Assembly: GCF_905475395.1 (NCBI RefSeq)
Contig: NC_058340.1
Coordinates: forward strand, 65,574,181-65,638,180
DNA length: 64,000 nt
DNA from: Chrysoperla carnea
Taxonomy: Eukaryota; Arthropoda; Insecta; Neuroptera; Chrysopidae
Reading direction: 5' to 3'
The notes below the pieces were generated by a model. It was not told the DNA's origin, ran no database searches, and saw only the letters and a program-made list of their open reading frames with translations. The first letter of the stretch is position 1; every line of letters starts with the position of its first letter. The position numbers and the translations under genes are program-made. This document shows, piece by piece, positions 34,775 through 46,440 of the stretch.

Positions 34775-35830
34775 TCTGTCGATTGTCAGTACCTAAATAT
34801 CGCGATTATTAATTTTTTTTTGTATTTAAATATCGCGCTTGTCTCCAATTGTTTCTTATTTTAAAATACGGAGTTCAATTGTTTTTTTTTTTTTTTTCTA
34901 AATATTTGACATTTTGTCGTAACCGTTTGTCAATTGTTTTTATTTAATTTGACATTTGGTCGTACGCGTTTGTTAATTGTTTTAGTGCGTTTATTGTGTA
35001 AAATTAAATTCCGAGAGTTAAAAACACACATACTTTGTAGGTCAGGGTACCAAGGTATCAAAGGATTATAATACATACTATATCAATTTAAACCATTGAC
35101 GTTAGAGTTACATAGACTTAGTGTCAATTGATTGTAAGCGTGCCAATATCTGAGGTAATTGCTTAGGTAAAATCCATTGTAGATTCGTAAGAAAAATTGT
35201 GATACCGTGATAAGTATTTTTTTTAAGTCAAGAAGCGAAAAAGTTCAGGGAAATCACAATATTTTATGTAAAAACATTTTTGATATGAAAATTTAACATT
35301 CAATGTATGTTTTCTTTTGATAATTGTCCCTATTTTGAATGTATACTTTTTTAATAAATGTATTGTTTTGATAAATATCCCTAGCTGACCTAAGCAATTA
35401 CCTCAGATGTTGGTACGTTTCTCACTGTACGGAAAGATAGGCTATTCTTAGTCTATGTATAACTATAAAGTCAATGATTTAAACTCACAGATTCGATTGT
35501 CAATTGTTTCTATTTAAATTGACATTCTGGTCGTAATTTAAAAAAAAAAAAGTTTTTTATGTTTTTTTTTTAATACACCGTGTGAATTCCAAATATAAAT
35601 TTTATATTTAAAAAAAACTAGTTTTTTAAGTTTAGCTACACTAGAATAGTAGAAAAAAATACCCAACAACTTAGCGTGTGTATATTATATTACCTATACA
35701 ACCATAATACGCTGTCAGTGTCTAAATATCGCGACTGTCAATTGTTTCTATTACATAAGAAAAACGAAATTCATTTTGTCATTGAGTTTAAAACATTTAG
35801 TCGTTAATTATTATTAAAGTGTGTTATTAA
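34775..35830 (+). repeat. Degenerate local repeat (ATCGCG / TGTCAATTGTTT units)
   Basis: TAAATATCGCGA-type blocks (about 34796, 34832, 35723) and TGTCAATTGTTT...TTGACATT...GGTCGT blocks (about 34907-34955, 35498-35532, 35737) recur in the same order several times. It looks like decayed tandem copies of a unit of about 100-200 bp, interrupted by the MITE at 35087-35484. Confidence 0.5.
35087..35484. mobile_element. Foldback MITE with TTTAAA-CATTGAC ends
   Basis: Ends TTTAAACCATTGAC and GTCAATGATTTAAA are inverted. Arms continue with ACATAGACTTAG and its partner CTTAGTCTATGT, then ATATCTGAGGTAATTGCTTA and its partner TAAGCAATTACCTCAGAT. Total about 398 bp. The interior is AT-rich and has no ORF. 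Confidence 0.75.
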
Positions 35831-36039
35831 AGTATTTTTCGAGATTAATTTTTGTTTAAAAAAACTAGTTTTGTTCTAGAAATAAAAGTTATATTTATTT
35901 AGAGAGTTTTTTAAAATTACCTTTTGTATTTGTATAGTTGATACACCTATCAAGGTATTTTATAATATCTGTGTGTTGTTATAAAACGTCATTGTAAAGT
36001 GACTCCAATAATACGAAGGTAGATAGATATACCACACGG

Positions 36040-36162
36040 CACAACATAAGCGGCGATACCATATATTTTTGTTGCGTTCACGGTCATATTTTTTTTATGT
36101 ATTGTGTATTGTAGCGGAGAAATATTATTAACAGCAGCAACTATATACACGGTGTTAAGGTA
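36040..36162 (+). other. Possible non-coding first exon
   Basis: A stretch with a more mixed composition (GGCACAACATAAGCGGCGAT, GTAGCGGAGAAATATT) ends in a good donor, GTTAAG|GTAAGA, at 36162. It could be a 5' UTR exon of a plus-strand gene beyond the window. There is no protein evidence, so this is a weak suggestion. Confidence 0.2.
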
Positions 36163-36374
36163 AGAATTGATTCTTTTTATCTAATTAGTATTATTGATTT
36201 TATTTTATAAGGTTATTTTCGTTGAGTTTGTTAATAAAATACGTATTTTGTATACTGTCTCGACTAGAAAACATCTTTATAACTAACAAAGGTCTAAATC
36301 AAGCTAAGAAAAGGAATGTTATAGTTCCTACCGGGTACTATATGTGGTCTTTAAAATATGAGAATATATTTACA

Positions 36375-36447
36375 GCCGAAATAGCTCAGTTGGGAGAGCG
36401 TTAGACTGAAGATCTAAAGGTCCCTGGTTCGATCCCTGGTTTCGGCA
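36375..36447 (+). tRNA. trnF-GAA: tRNA-Phe (anticodon GAA)
   Basis: A 73-nt sequence. The acceptor stem GCCGAAA pairs with TTTCGGC and is followed by the discriminator A. The D-arm has GCTC...GAGC, and the anticodon arm TTAGA-CTGAAGA-TCTAA has GAA in the loop. The T-arm CCTGG-TTCGATC-CCTGG is complete, with the internal promoter B box. No intron. CCA is not encoded, as expected for a nuclear gene. All stems are intact, so it is probably functional. Confidence 0.97.
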
Positions 36448-36449
36448 TA

Positions 36450-38520
36450 TAACTTTTTTTATTATTTATTTTTTCGCTTTAAATGGTAAGAAATGTATTA
36501 CGTTTACTACATTGCTGGTATAGTATAGAGACGGGTTTTTGACTGAGGTTTTGATAAACAAATATGATTCGATACCAAAGTCTTTGATGGTAAGCCCTAA
36601 CGATGAATACAAAATCATTTTTGGTGATACCAGATTTTAGTTTTCTACTAACTCTAAAATTTTCCATTTGCTGAAAAATAAGGAAAGAATGCGCAGTAAA
36701 ACTAAGGAAAAGAGGAAAATTAGTTGTTTGTTCATGCAACATTTCTGGTATGAAAATTTATTATCTTATTTGTCTGAAGCCTCTCATATTATTGACGTCA
36801 GTCTAAATGAATAAATTACAAGGTCCTAGTCACCACAATATTTTGGAGGAGGATGACGTAATAATAAAAATCATTTAAATATTAGCTAAAAACCGTTTAA
36901 AGAATTAATTAAACCCACACGTTTAAAATTTAAAAATTAGTTTTACCAATGAATTCATCAAAAAATTTATTTTGACTATAATTTAAAAATCCAAGACATT
37001 TTTTACGGTCTCTTGTATTCTCTTGTGTTGGATAAATATAAGAAAAATACCTTATATCTAAGAAAATACAAGAAAATTCTTGGAATTTCCTTTTAAACAG
37101 GAAATCTTAAAGTTAAGTGTTTGATTAAAAAGTCATTGTATAATATAAATTGATCTTTGAACCCGGCAATGATTTTTGTATTTATTAATGATGCAAAATT
37201 ATTTGATTAGCATATCGTGCTCAGAACAAACAAAAAATTTATGCATATTTTTAAGAATTTATCAAAAATATTGGTAAGAATGAATCAGGATTCATTACTA
37301 ACATTACTAAGCGTTTTGATACTTATAAGCATTCTTTTTGTAGGTAAAGTATTTATACGGTTTAAAATGTTCTAGAAAACTTCGAAACTTTATTTTCGAT
37401 TAGTTGAAACTCCCTATGTAAGATAATCTGATGACCCAAAGAAACGCGAAAATCGTTTAGTAATTAGATTAATTGTTTTCGGGATTTACCCTTTACGTTT
37501 ACGATTTCATTTCAAAGGTCCCATATTATCAACATATATCGAGAGATCTGATGCCCAAATCATCAAACCAATGCAATTTATGAATTTTTTGGGTTACAAA
37601 TACGTTGTACAGCGAGTTTTACTCAGATCAATGATTTTTGAAAAATAGCTCATGATTTTTTCGATTTTTTGAAAAAATAATTTTTCTTATCTCCGTGCAG
37701 ATAGGGTTAACTTTCTGCTCACTATGCAAAACGAAGTGGCCGCTTTCTTTCTACGTCGGGGAGATAAATAGTATAGGTACATATATCACGGGCTCAAGTA
37801 AAGAATGTCTGAGATCTTATGTTTGTCAATGACCTTGAACATGAGATAGAAGACTTTCTTTACTTTTGCTCCTTAGGTGTGTAATATACTATTATTCCCG
37901 ATTATGTTGAAATTCAGTATATGGTAAATTTGACCCAAAAAAATCGTTTTGTGATTAAACAAATTATTTTCGAGATGTATTTTCATCGTGTAGGTACAAG
38001 TTGATTTCTAGAGACCCTATGACGACTTTCCTTTGACGAGGCGATATATTCTTACAGAAAATGGTGGATCATCAGGCTACGGCATCATAAAAAGTGATTA
38101 ATATTTAATTTGTCATACATCATTATTGAGTATATATACATGATTTGGCTAATTTTCAATTATTAGTTCCAAATAGCCGGAGGCTTCTTCTCAAACAAAC
38201 AAAATCTAAAAAATTTCTTAATCAAACATTAATTACATAAATTTTTCAAGGATCTGTTTGTTTTCATTCCATTAATTTATTTTATACAAATGTAATAATC
38301 CAGTATAGATCGGTGCATTTACTTTAAGAAGAAAACAATTTTTTCTTATTAAAACAATAACCAAATTAATCTTTGTATCAGTGAAATAAACTGTAAATAT
38401 GGCCATAGGTGATATCGAAATTACAGTCAATAAGTATATTTCGAAACACCAATACCGTCTTATACTAGGCTATAACGTTTAAGGTATTTCGATACCAAAA
38501 AAATGAAAATGATAAAAAAG
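36450..38520. other. Intergenic, diverged repeats only
   Basis: AT-rich sequence. At 37420-37680 the phrases TCTGATGACCCAAA, CGAAAATCG and TTTTTTGGGTTACAAA resemble the repeat near 47420-47700. No exon recognised. Confidence 0.45.
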
Positions 38521-38527
38521 AAAGAAA

Positions 38528-38850
38528 GTGGATTTCAAAAAAAATTAAAATAAAATTCGATCAAATTTGACTGTGTTATCAAAAAAAAAATCAAATTTTT
38601 TAACTTTGTGACATCAGAATAAAAAAATTTTAATTTTGCTCTATCATATCCAAATCTTATCAAATTTTGATAAACCAAGTATGTAATCCTACTAAATTTG
38701 GGTCGTACTTTTCAAATTTGTGATTTAAATTAACCTAGCTATAATACGTTTCCAGAATGCGGAGTCCTGGTACCGGAATGAAGCACATAAATGATAGCTA
38801 GCGAAAAACTGACATCACGGCTGAAAAGAATGACCCAAAATTATTGATTA
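38528..38850 (-). repeat. Family C unit, single copy
   Basis: One unit of the ~315-bp repeat in reverse orientation (TTGATAAACCAAGTATGTAA, AATGCGGAGTCCTGGTACC, AAAACTGACATCACGGCTGA). The CRE-like palindrome has decayed here (GTGACATCAG). Confidence 0.8.
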
Positions 38851-39769
38851 AAAAACCAACATTTATTACGACTTCTTCATATACCAACATGTACAAAAGG
38901 CTGTTTTTAATAATTAATTTATCGTAAACCGTACAGAGAATCGACTTGAGATTTATACAGAAAGCGTTTTGAAATTTCAACATAAAAATTCAATTATAAA
39001 ATAAACGACACTCATTGGACTAAATTTTGCCAAGTTGCTTCAAATAATTGAGTATACATTCATTTGAATAACTTTTCGCCTTCTTTTGTGCAGTCGGTTA
39101 ACAAATAAAATTGTTTTAAATTGATTTTTTTATAAAAAATTAAAAAAAAAAACATTAATCTCTGCTTTGTGTGTGTGTGTTTATGTCAACACTTGACATT
39201 AATTAACCTTATGTGAAAATATAATTAAAAGTAATTTATATATCTCAAGGACAAATTTATTATTAAATATATTTTTTAATTATTTTAAATAATATGTGCA
39301 ATTTTTTTGAAATTAATTTAGTTTAATTCATTGAGAAACATGCTTTTTTCTCGAATATAAAGCCTTTAACCATTTTAGTAACTTACTTTTAAAGTACTTA
39401 CTTTTGAATACATAATTTCATTTACATTCGTTGATTAATTAAATTATGCACTTACTTTGAGTAAACAGGATATTTAAGAAATATAAATAAAAAGAAAATT
39501 ATTTATCACTACATAATATTTTTTTATTTAATGAATGCACTTAAGTTAAAATATTTAAGTTACCAGAAATTCCAACATTCCATGTCCTGTAAGGTCTGTC
39601 GATGTCCTTGTGTTAGATATGTACATTAGTCCTATTAAGAAAGTATATAATATGTTTACCCGCATTTTTATTTTTTACGACCGGTTAAGGTTCCTGGTAA
39701 GAGTATTGCCGAAAAAAATTTTTATGTTGATTTATTGTATTACGATCCTGGACCAAAGAAAAAGGGAAA

Positions 39770-40560
39770 ACTTTCCATGTAATCTTACTAAATTTGGGTC
39801 ATTCTTTTCAAATATGTGATTAAAATTAACCTAACTATAATAGGTTTCAAGAATGTGGAGTCCTGGTCCCGGAATTAAGCACATAAGTAATAGCTAGCAA
39901 AAAACTGACACCACGGCTGAAAAAAATGACCCAAAATTAGTGGATTTCAAAAAAAATTCCAATAAGATCGGATTAAATTTGGTTGTGTTATCAAAAAAAT
40001 CGAATTTTTAAACTTGTTGACGTCATCAGAATCCAAAAAATTTAATTTTGCTCTATCACATCCAAATTTTATCCAATTTTGATAAGCGAAGTATGTAATC
40101 CTACTAAATTTGGGCCATACTTTTCAAATTTGTCATCAAAATTAACCTAGCTATAATAGGTTTCAAGAATGTGGAGTCCTGGTACCGGAATGAAGCACAT
40201 AAATGATAGCTAGCGAAAAACTGACATCACGGCTGAAAAGAATGATCCAAAATTAGTGGATTTCAAAAAAAATTCCAATAAGATCGTATTAAATTTGGCT
40301 GTGTTATCAAAAAAATCGAATTTTTAAACTTGATGACGTCATCAGAATCCAAAAAATTTAATTTTGCTATATCACATTCAAATTTTATCCAATTTTGATA
40401 AACGAAGTATGTAATCCTACTAAATTTGGGCCATACTTTTCAAATTTGTCATCAAAATTAACTTAGCTATAATAGATTTCAAGAATGTGGAGTCCTGGTT
40501 CCTTAATTAAACACATAAGTGATAGATAGTTAAAAATTGACAGCTGAAAAGAAAAACCAA
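39770..40560 (-). repeat. Tandem array of family C, ~2.5 units
   Basis: Reverse orientation. TATCCAATTTTGATAA recurs at about 40069 and 40387 (period about 318). Two TGATGACGTCATCAGAATCC-like sites (about 40016 and 40333) keep the TGACGTCA palindrome or one-base variants of it. The units are closely similar to each other, so the array is younger or more homogenised than the 38.5-kb copy. Confidence 0.85.
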
Positions 40561-41175
40561 AAAAGCTTTTACAAGCTTTATTGGAACAAGAATAACATTA
40601 CCATTAACAATGATTGGCTGTTCAATTCTAATTCAATAAAAGGCTCTAATCAATAATTCATAAATAGATAAGGAAATAGTTTATTTTGTTAATTAAATCC
40701 CGTTTAAAATTAAACATTTCTAGTAAATTCTTTTTACGCTTTTCTATATACAAAACGATTAATAAGTGTCTTTCATTTATTGAAACAAATAGGTGATAAG
40801 CGCTTTAATATGCAAATTTTCCAAAGTAAAATACTGTAGGTATTATCTTAACATTTGTCCTTGTAAAACATATAATATTTATTTAACATATATATGTAAT
40901 ACTTACATTGTAATATTAATTACCGTAATCACTAGAGAATGGATTAAATACGCTTTTATTTTTAATTTTAAGTCGCTATTAAATAAACCGCTGCAAATGA
41001 TTTTAAACAGTTTTATTTTTTTACATTAAAATTGTTACAAAAGCTTAAAAGATAATAACTTTATTGGCTTGGCTAAAAATAACTTTATTTGTTCTTAACC
41101 AATGAAAATTTAATATAAAGTTTTAAGCGAGATCTGTTGTGGACACCCGGTACAAAGAATGTCCTTTTCGCTATA
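40561..41175. other. Intergenic, no gene seen
   Basis: AT-rich. A degenerate family C tail may extend to about 40570. No other feature. Confidence 0.4.
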
Positions 41176-41179
41176 ATTT

Positions 41180-41730
41180 TTATACCATGTATATATGAAA
41201 TATACATAGTATATTAAGTTTAGTCCCAAGTTTGTAACGCTTAAAAATAATGATGCTAGGAAAAAAATTTTGTCATAGGTGTTCATAAAATCACCTAATT
41301 AGTCCATTTCCGGTTGTCCGTCCGTCCGTCCGTCTGTGGACACGATAACTCAAAAACGAAAAAAAATATCGAGCTGAAATTTTTACAGCGTACTCAGGAC
41401 GTAAAAAGTGAGGTCAAGTTCGTGAATGAGCATCATAGAGATAGAACAAAAGTTTAAATGTAAAAAATGTTCCTTATTTTACAAAAATTTAACAACTTTT
41501 GTTTGAAACAATTTTTCGTAAACATCACTGTTTACCCGTGAGGGCTCCAATTAGGCGGAAATTTTATAATATGTACTATACTTGATTATCAGTTATGTAT
41601 GTGTCACATGTTTGTATGTGTAATGTGATAAAGAAATCAACACTGACTATATCACGCAGCAACACTGACTATGCATGGTATTTCAACAATTAACTCAGTC
41701 AATTGTTTGTTTTCATTTGTTTGTTTTCAA
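41180..41730 (+). repeat. Dispersed family A, copy 2
   Basis: TATACCATGTATATATGAAA, a CATTTCCGGTTGTCCGTCCG tract with CCGTC repeats, ACGATAACTCAAAAACGAAA, GCGTACTCAGGACGTAAAAA and a terminal AACTCAGTCAATTGTTTG. It is the best-preserved copy in the window. Confidence 0.8.
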
Positions 41731-43590
41731 TTTAAAAAAAATTTTAAAATTGAAGGGAATGGGTTACGGCCTTATGCACGGTGTGAATATAAATTCTTTG
41801 ATTTTTTTCTCTGAGTTTTAATGACGTCACAAAGGTAAATCAAGAACTCTTGATTAACTCGAACACAAATTTTTCCGACTAGATTTTCATTATTAAATAT
41901 TACGTAAGAATAGGCATTAAACTTCCCTCCCCCACGAGATAAGGGCGTGTAAAGATTTGTTTGACCCTTTCGCCCTCGGGATCCTTAAAAGGATAGTTAA
42001 TTACTTAATTAATGGAAAAGGGTACTTAATTAACGAACTTTTTTGAATTTATGTTGGTACTTTGGTTGAATTTTAAATAATAAGTTTGTAAATTGATTAC
42101 ATCGATTAAAATCATCCTCTCAGCAGTATGAATATGAAATCGAGTAATAAAGTAATAGATCTTAAAAAAGTTTTAGAAATTGTCATGTGAGTTATAAGCT
42201 AATCATTTTTTTTTAAATAAGTCCACATTCCGCTATATTTTCAAATTCTCAGGGTCAATGACATTACATATTCAGACATGTTCTTAAAGAAATAAATATA
42301 ATCAATATAGGTATATTTATTACAGTGAATGTCAAACAATTTATAATTTTCAAAGTTTAGATAAGGAAATTTTTGAAAATCTAACGTTGATTGAATTGCG
42401 AAGTATTAAAATTCATATATAATTGATATGGGTAAAGTTTGTCTAGACACAATATTTGGTTACTTCGATGGATGACAATGTTGTCTCAAAAGTCACATTC
42501 GGTCACGTGTGCGCATTCTTAGATATTCAAGGTCAAAGGACACAAAAATTAGTTTTTTGAGATTATTTCGTTAAATTCGCTTTCAATCGTATTTACGTTT
42601 ATTATAAAAGTTTTAGAGGATAAAATTATCTAGAAATTTTGTCTGAATATTACACTAGTGGCACTAATTTTATATATGTACTAAAATAGTATAAGTTTTT
42701 TTGTCTTAAACTTCATCTAGTTACTTTATAATCACACTATTTATAATACAAGTTTAAAATTAAATAAATACTTCGAATCGAATAAATTAATTTAGTACCT
42801 ACCTTGAGTTAAAATAGTTAAATAGCTAATAAAGTAAGTTCATTCTGAAAATTTATTAAAATACACTTTTCATAATAAAATAATATTTATAGGTCAAATG
42901 TATGCACGCATTGTACTATGTCCGTATACAGGATGGTCGAAGATATAAACAGCAGGACTTCAATCAAATGATAAGATTAAAATAGTGACAATTTCTTAGA
43001 GCATTATGATATAACAGCTATTTTATATTTACCAAATTTTTTGTGCCTGGACCATTTTTATCGAATTCATTTGAGTTATAGACCGAGGAACAAGACAGTT
43101 TTTTTTTTTAATGATAAATACAAACTTGTAATATTGTGAGTGGCTTCCTTTTGACGAGTCTACCAAACTTTCCTCTACAATTTCTTTCGAAAAGTCTGCG
43201 TTTTCAAATGAGCATGATGACGTCAAATTTGAGTTATCAGTCTGAAAAAACGCATTAATAATTATTAAATAATAAAATATTTTGTTCAACAAAAATACTA
43301 CACTGATGAGCTTGTATACCACCTCGAGCATGCTGTACTTAATTATTTTTTGTTTTTGAGTACGTATATGGTTCACTTTTTCTGCTTGCTCGACTATAAG
43401 TGTTTTAAGAAATTATCTTGGATGACCCTGTATACTGAAAATAAATTAGAAGGAATTCTATTACGTGGGTTTGAAATTAATTTTGTGGGTATTTGTAGAG
43501 TCGTGATTGAATGAATACACATTTTATTCGGACTTATTCATCTACATTTTACAAGAGTCTGGGGCTATTTTTATTTACAATAATATTCAA
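41731..43590. other. Intergenic, no gene seen
   Basis: AT-rich sequence. The 115-codon minus-strand open frame at 43029-43376 shows no domain I recognise. Its middle part has plausible splice-like signals but no corroboration. Confidence 0.4.
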
Positions 43591-43596
43591 TGTCTA

Positions 43597-44145
43597 ATAG
43601 ACCACTAGCCCATGCTGAAACTTTTCAGGTGAAATGACCCATCATTGAACATGTTGAAAAAGTTGCTAAAAGTAAGTTTAAGCATCTTGGAGTCAGCTTT
43701 GGGCGATACAGGTAAGTAAAGGTGAGAATATGGATGTCATACCTCTTGGTATCTCACCCCTGCACCAGTATTCGAACCCCTGCATAATTATTCGAAGCGA
43801 ATAATAATAATGCCGTACAGAAATAAACACGTAACGTTTCGGAAATTGAAGAGAGATCAAATGCTTTTTAATTTCCGCTATCGAAATTACCGGATTTATT
43901 TCTGTACGGCATTTATTTAATTCGCTTTAAATATCTATACGTGGTTAGTATCCGCCAATGCCGCACATATTTGCTGGTGCAGGGGTGAAACACCAAGGGG
44001 TGTGACATATATATTCTCACCTGTACCGCACAAAACTAACGCCATGTTGGTTAAACATACTTCTACATATAGGAGCATCTTTTTCAACATCATTCCTGGT
44101 GGGTTATTTCACCCGAAAAATTTAAACAAGGGCTTTTGGTCTATA
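43597..44145. mobile_element. Foldback MITE with nested inner hairpin
   Basis: Outer arms start ATAGACCACTAGCCC and end GGGCTTTTGGTCTAT, then match through TGTTGAAAAAG, TACAGGT...GAGAATAT and TTTCACCCCTGCACCAG-like blocks for roughly 230 bp per side. An inner pair, AATGCCGTACAGAAATAAA and TTTATTTCTGTACGGCATT, forms a strong central stem. Whole length is about 549 bp. No ORF. Confidence 0.8.
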
Positions 44146-45710
44146 AATTGAACGAATAGTATCGATATTTTTAGAGGTATGATTCGACCAGATGTTTTAT
44201 TTTGTCTGGCGCTAGACTGTTTTATTTGGCTCTGGTATATAAAATTTAAAATTATGATTAATTTTCAATTTTCACCCACCATAAAGTTATTCAATGTGTT
44301 AATCATTTAATTGCTTCATACTGGGAAATTTCCAACTAATTATACAGTCAAGTTTACTTTTTAAGATCGGGAAATAAAAATAAAAAATACTACTAAAAAG
44401 TAGAAAATAATTTTTACTATGACTCTTATTCATACTTGAGTATTGTTAAAAGCTGAGGGATCCCAATTTAAAATATCAAGAGAGCGCTACAAGCTTTAAC
44501 AAAATAGTAGCAGTATATTTTTAACAACATTTTGAGAAAGTTTGTCTTGAATAATTTCTAATACGAATATTACTTATATCAAAAACATTGTATAAAACGC
44601 AAGTAAGTTTCAATTCATATTTTTAAAATGTTTAAAAAATAAAATAAACTTTAAAAAATCTTGACGAAGTAATTACTGAAACAATTTTTTTTTGTTTACA
44701 AAAAAATGATGTTTTTAAATTATTATACAGAATAATATAATTCTTTTTTTCTTTCATTTCTTCAATATTATGTAACTAAACACACATCTCTATATATTAT
44801 AAATGCGAAAGTATGCATGTTTGTTTGTTTGATTTTTTTAGCTTTTTTTAGCTTTCACGCTAAAACTAGCGAATGATTTTTAATGAAACTGTACAGCAAT
44901 ATAGTTGATATATCAGAATAACACATAAGATATAATTTATAAAGATATATTAATACAAAAACAAGTGAAAACAAACAATTGACTGAGTTAATTGTTGAAA
45001 TACCATGTATAGTCATTGCAGATTTCTGTAAAAATAGTCAATATAAAATATTTCAAGGCCATCTTCTCTGATATACTCAATGAATAATTACTATTATACA
45101 TTTAAAAAAATAGAAAACCATACTTATATTTTATCTGTGTAAAACAATCCGTACCATTATTTCGAGTGTTTCGAGAAAGGGGATAAGCGAGAGCAACCTT
45201 TCCTTTATACCCAGCGAAGCGGGTGGGTATCACTCTAGTAGCCATCCATATTGATAAACTAAAAAAAAATACATTAATCACTTTTGTTGTGTGCTATAAG
45301 ACCCTGAAGGGCTCTCTGTTTAAAAAATAATAATACAAATTTAAAAATAATTTGAAAATAATCAGTTTGTATTATATACGTACAAATATTATTTATTAAG
45401 TGAGAATAACAATTAAGTTCTTGACTAAATTATTTGAATTATTTAGAGTATGTCTCAGGAAATTAAATCACACGGGTCTATCCCCGTCATTTCTCTTTCA
45501 TAAAAGGAATAATTAGAAACAAACGATGAGAAACCTTGAATTATAGGCCACCGGTGAAAAATTGAATCTCGCCTATAAAAATTTGCTTAAAAAACTGAAG
45601 TAAGAATGCGTACGATTAAGATAGTATCAGAATTAGGTCCGTTAATTTATATTTAATCCCTTTTCGAGTCATTCCTGGCAAAATTTATTACCTCCTTTCC
45701 ATTTTCCATT
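44146..45710. other. Intergenic with repeat scraps
   Basis: AT-rich. 44962-45020 is an end fragment of family A in reverse (GTGAAAACAAACAATTGACT, then GAGTTAATTGTTGAAATACC). Near 45205, TACCCAGCGAAGCGGGTGGG is a palindrome-like motif of the type found at Helitron or MITE termini. No gene. Confidence 0.45.
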
Positions 45711-45714
45711 CTGC

Positions 45715-46440
45715 TTTTGATACCCTGTATATATGAAATATTTATCAAGGTACACTGATTTTAGTCCAATGTTTGTAACGCTTGGAAATATCGATGAACA
45801 AAATTTCTTTACCGAAGCCAAACTTGGGAAGTTAAAAGTGTGTTTTCGAGCATAATTGTACAATTTATTTGATTCGGATTTATATTTCTGCTAAATATAA
45901 GTTATTATAAAGCATAAATAAAAGGTCGAACCGCTTAAACTAAACTATATGCTTTAGGGAAGGTACTTTATTTTTTTCAAGGTTGGACCCGTTTAAATAA
46001 CTTAAGCATAATTAGTCCATTTTCTTCGCTGTCTGTCCGTGAAGCTATTATTCTCAAAAACGAAAAACAAAATCAAGCTGAAACATTTATAGCGAGCTAA
46101 GAAAGTAAAAGGTAAGTTTGAGTTCGTAAATGAGCAACGTAGGTGAGTTGGGTCTTGTAAACCATTAGGGTAATCTGTTTTAAACCGATAAATGTTCCTT
46201 ACAAAAGAAAAAACTTTTCTTTGATACATTTTTCGTAAACATCATTGCTACCGTGAATGCGCAAATTAGGACAAAAAGCAACTTCAACTACTGTTCTCGT
46301 GAAAGATTATATAAACAAAAAATATTCTAGAAAATTCTTTTCGAAAAAATTTTCAATTGAACAGAGACACAACACTTTCTAAACAGAGTATTTCAACAAT
46401 TAACTCAGTCAATTGTTTGTTTTCACTTGTTTTCAATAGA
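45715..46440 (+). repeat. Dispersed family A, copy 3
   Basis: It begins GATACCCTGTATATATGAAA and ends AACAATTAACTCAGTCAATT followed by TGTTTTCACTTG. Interior blocks CTCAAAAACGAAAAAC and TAAATGAGCAACGTAGGTGA are present but diverged, and about 100 bp of extra sequence lies near 45840-45970. Confidence 0.75.

Noticed and set aside
43029-43376. 115-codon minus-strand open frame
   Set aside because: No recognisable domain; length alone is weak evidence in a 64-kb window.
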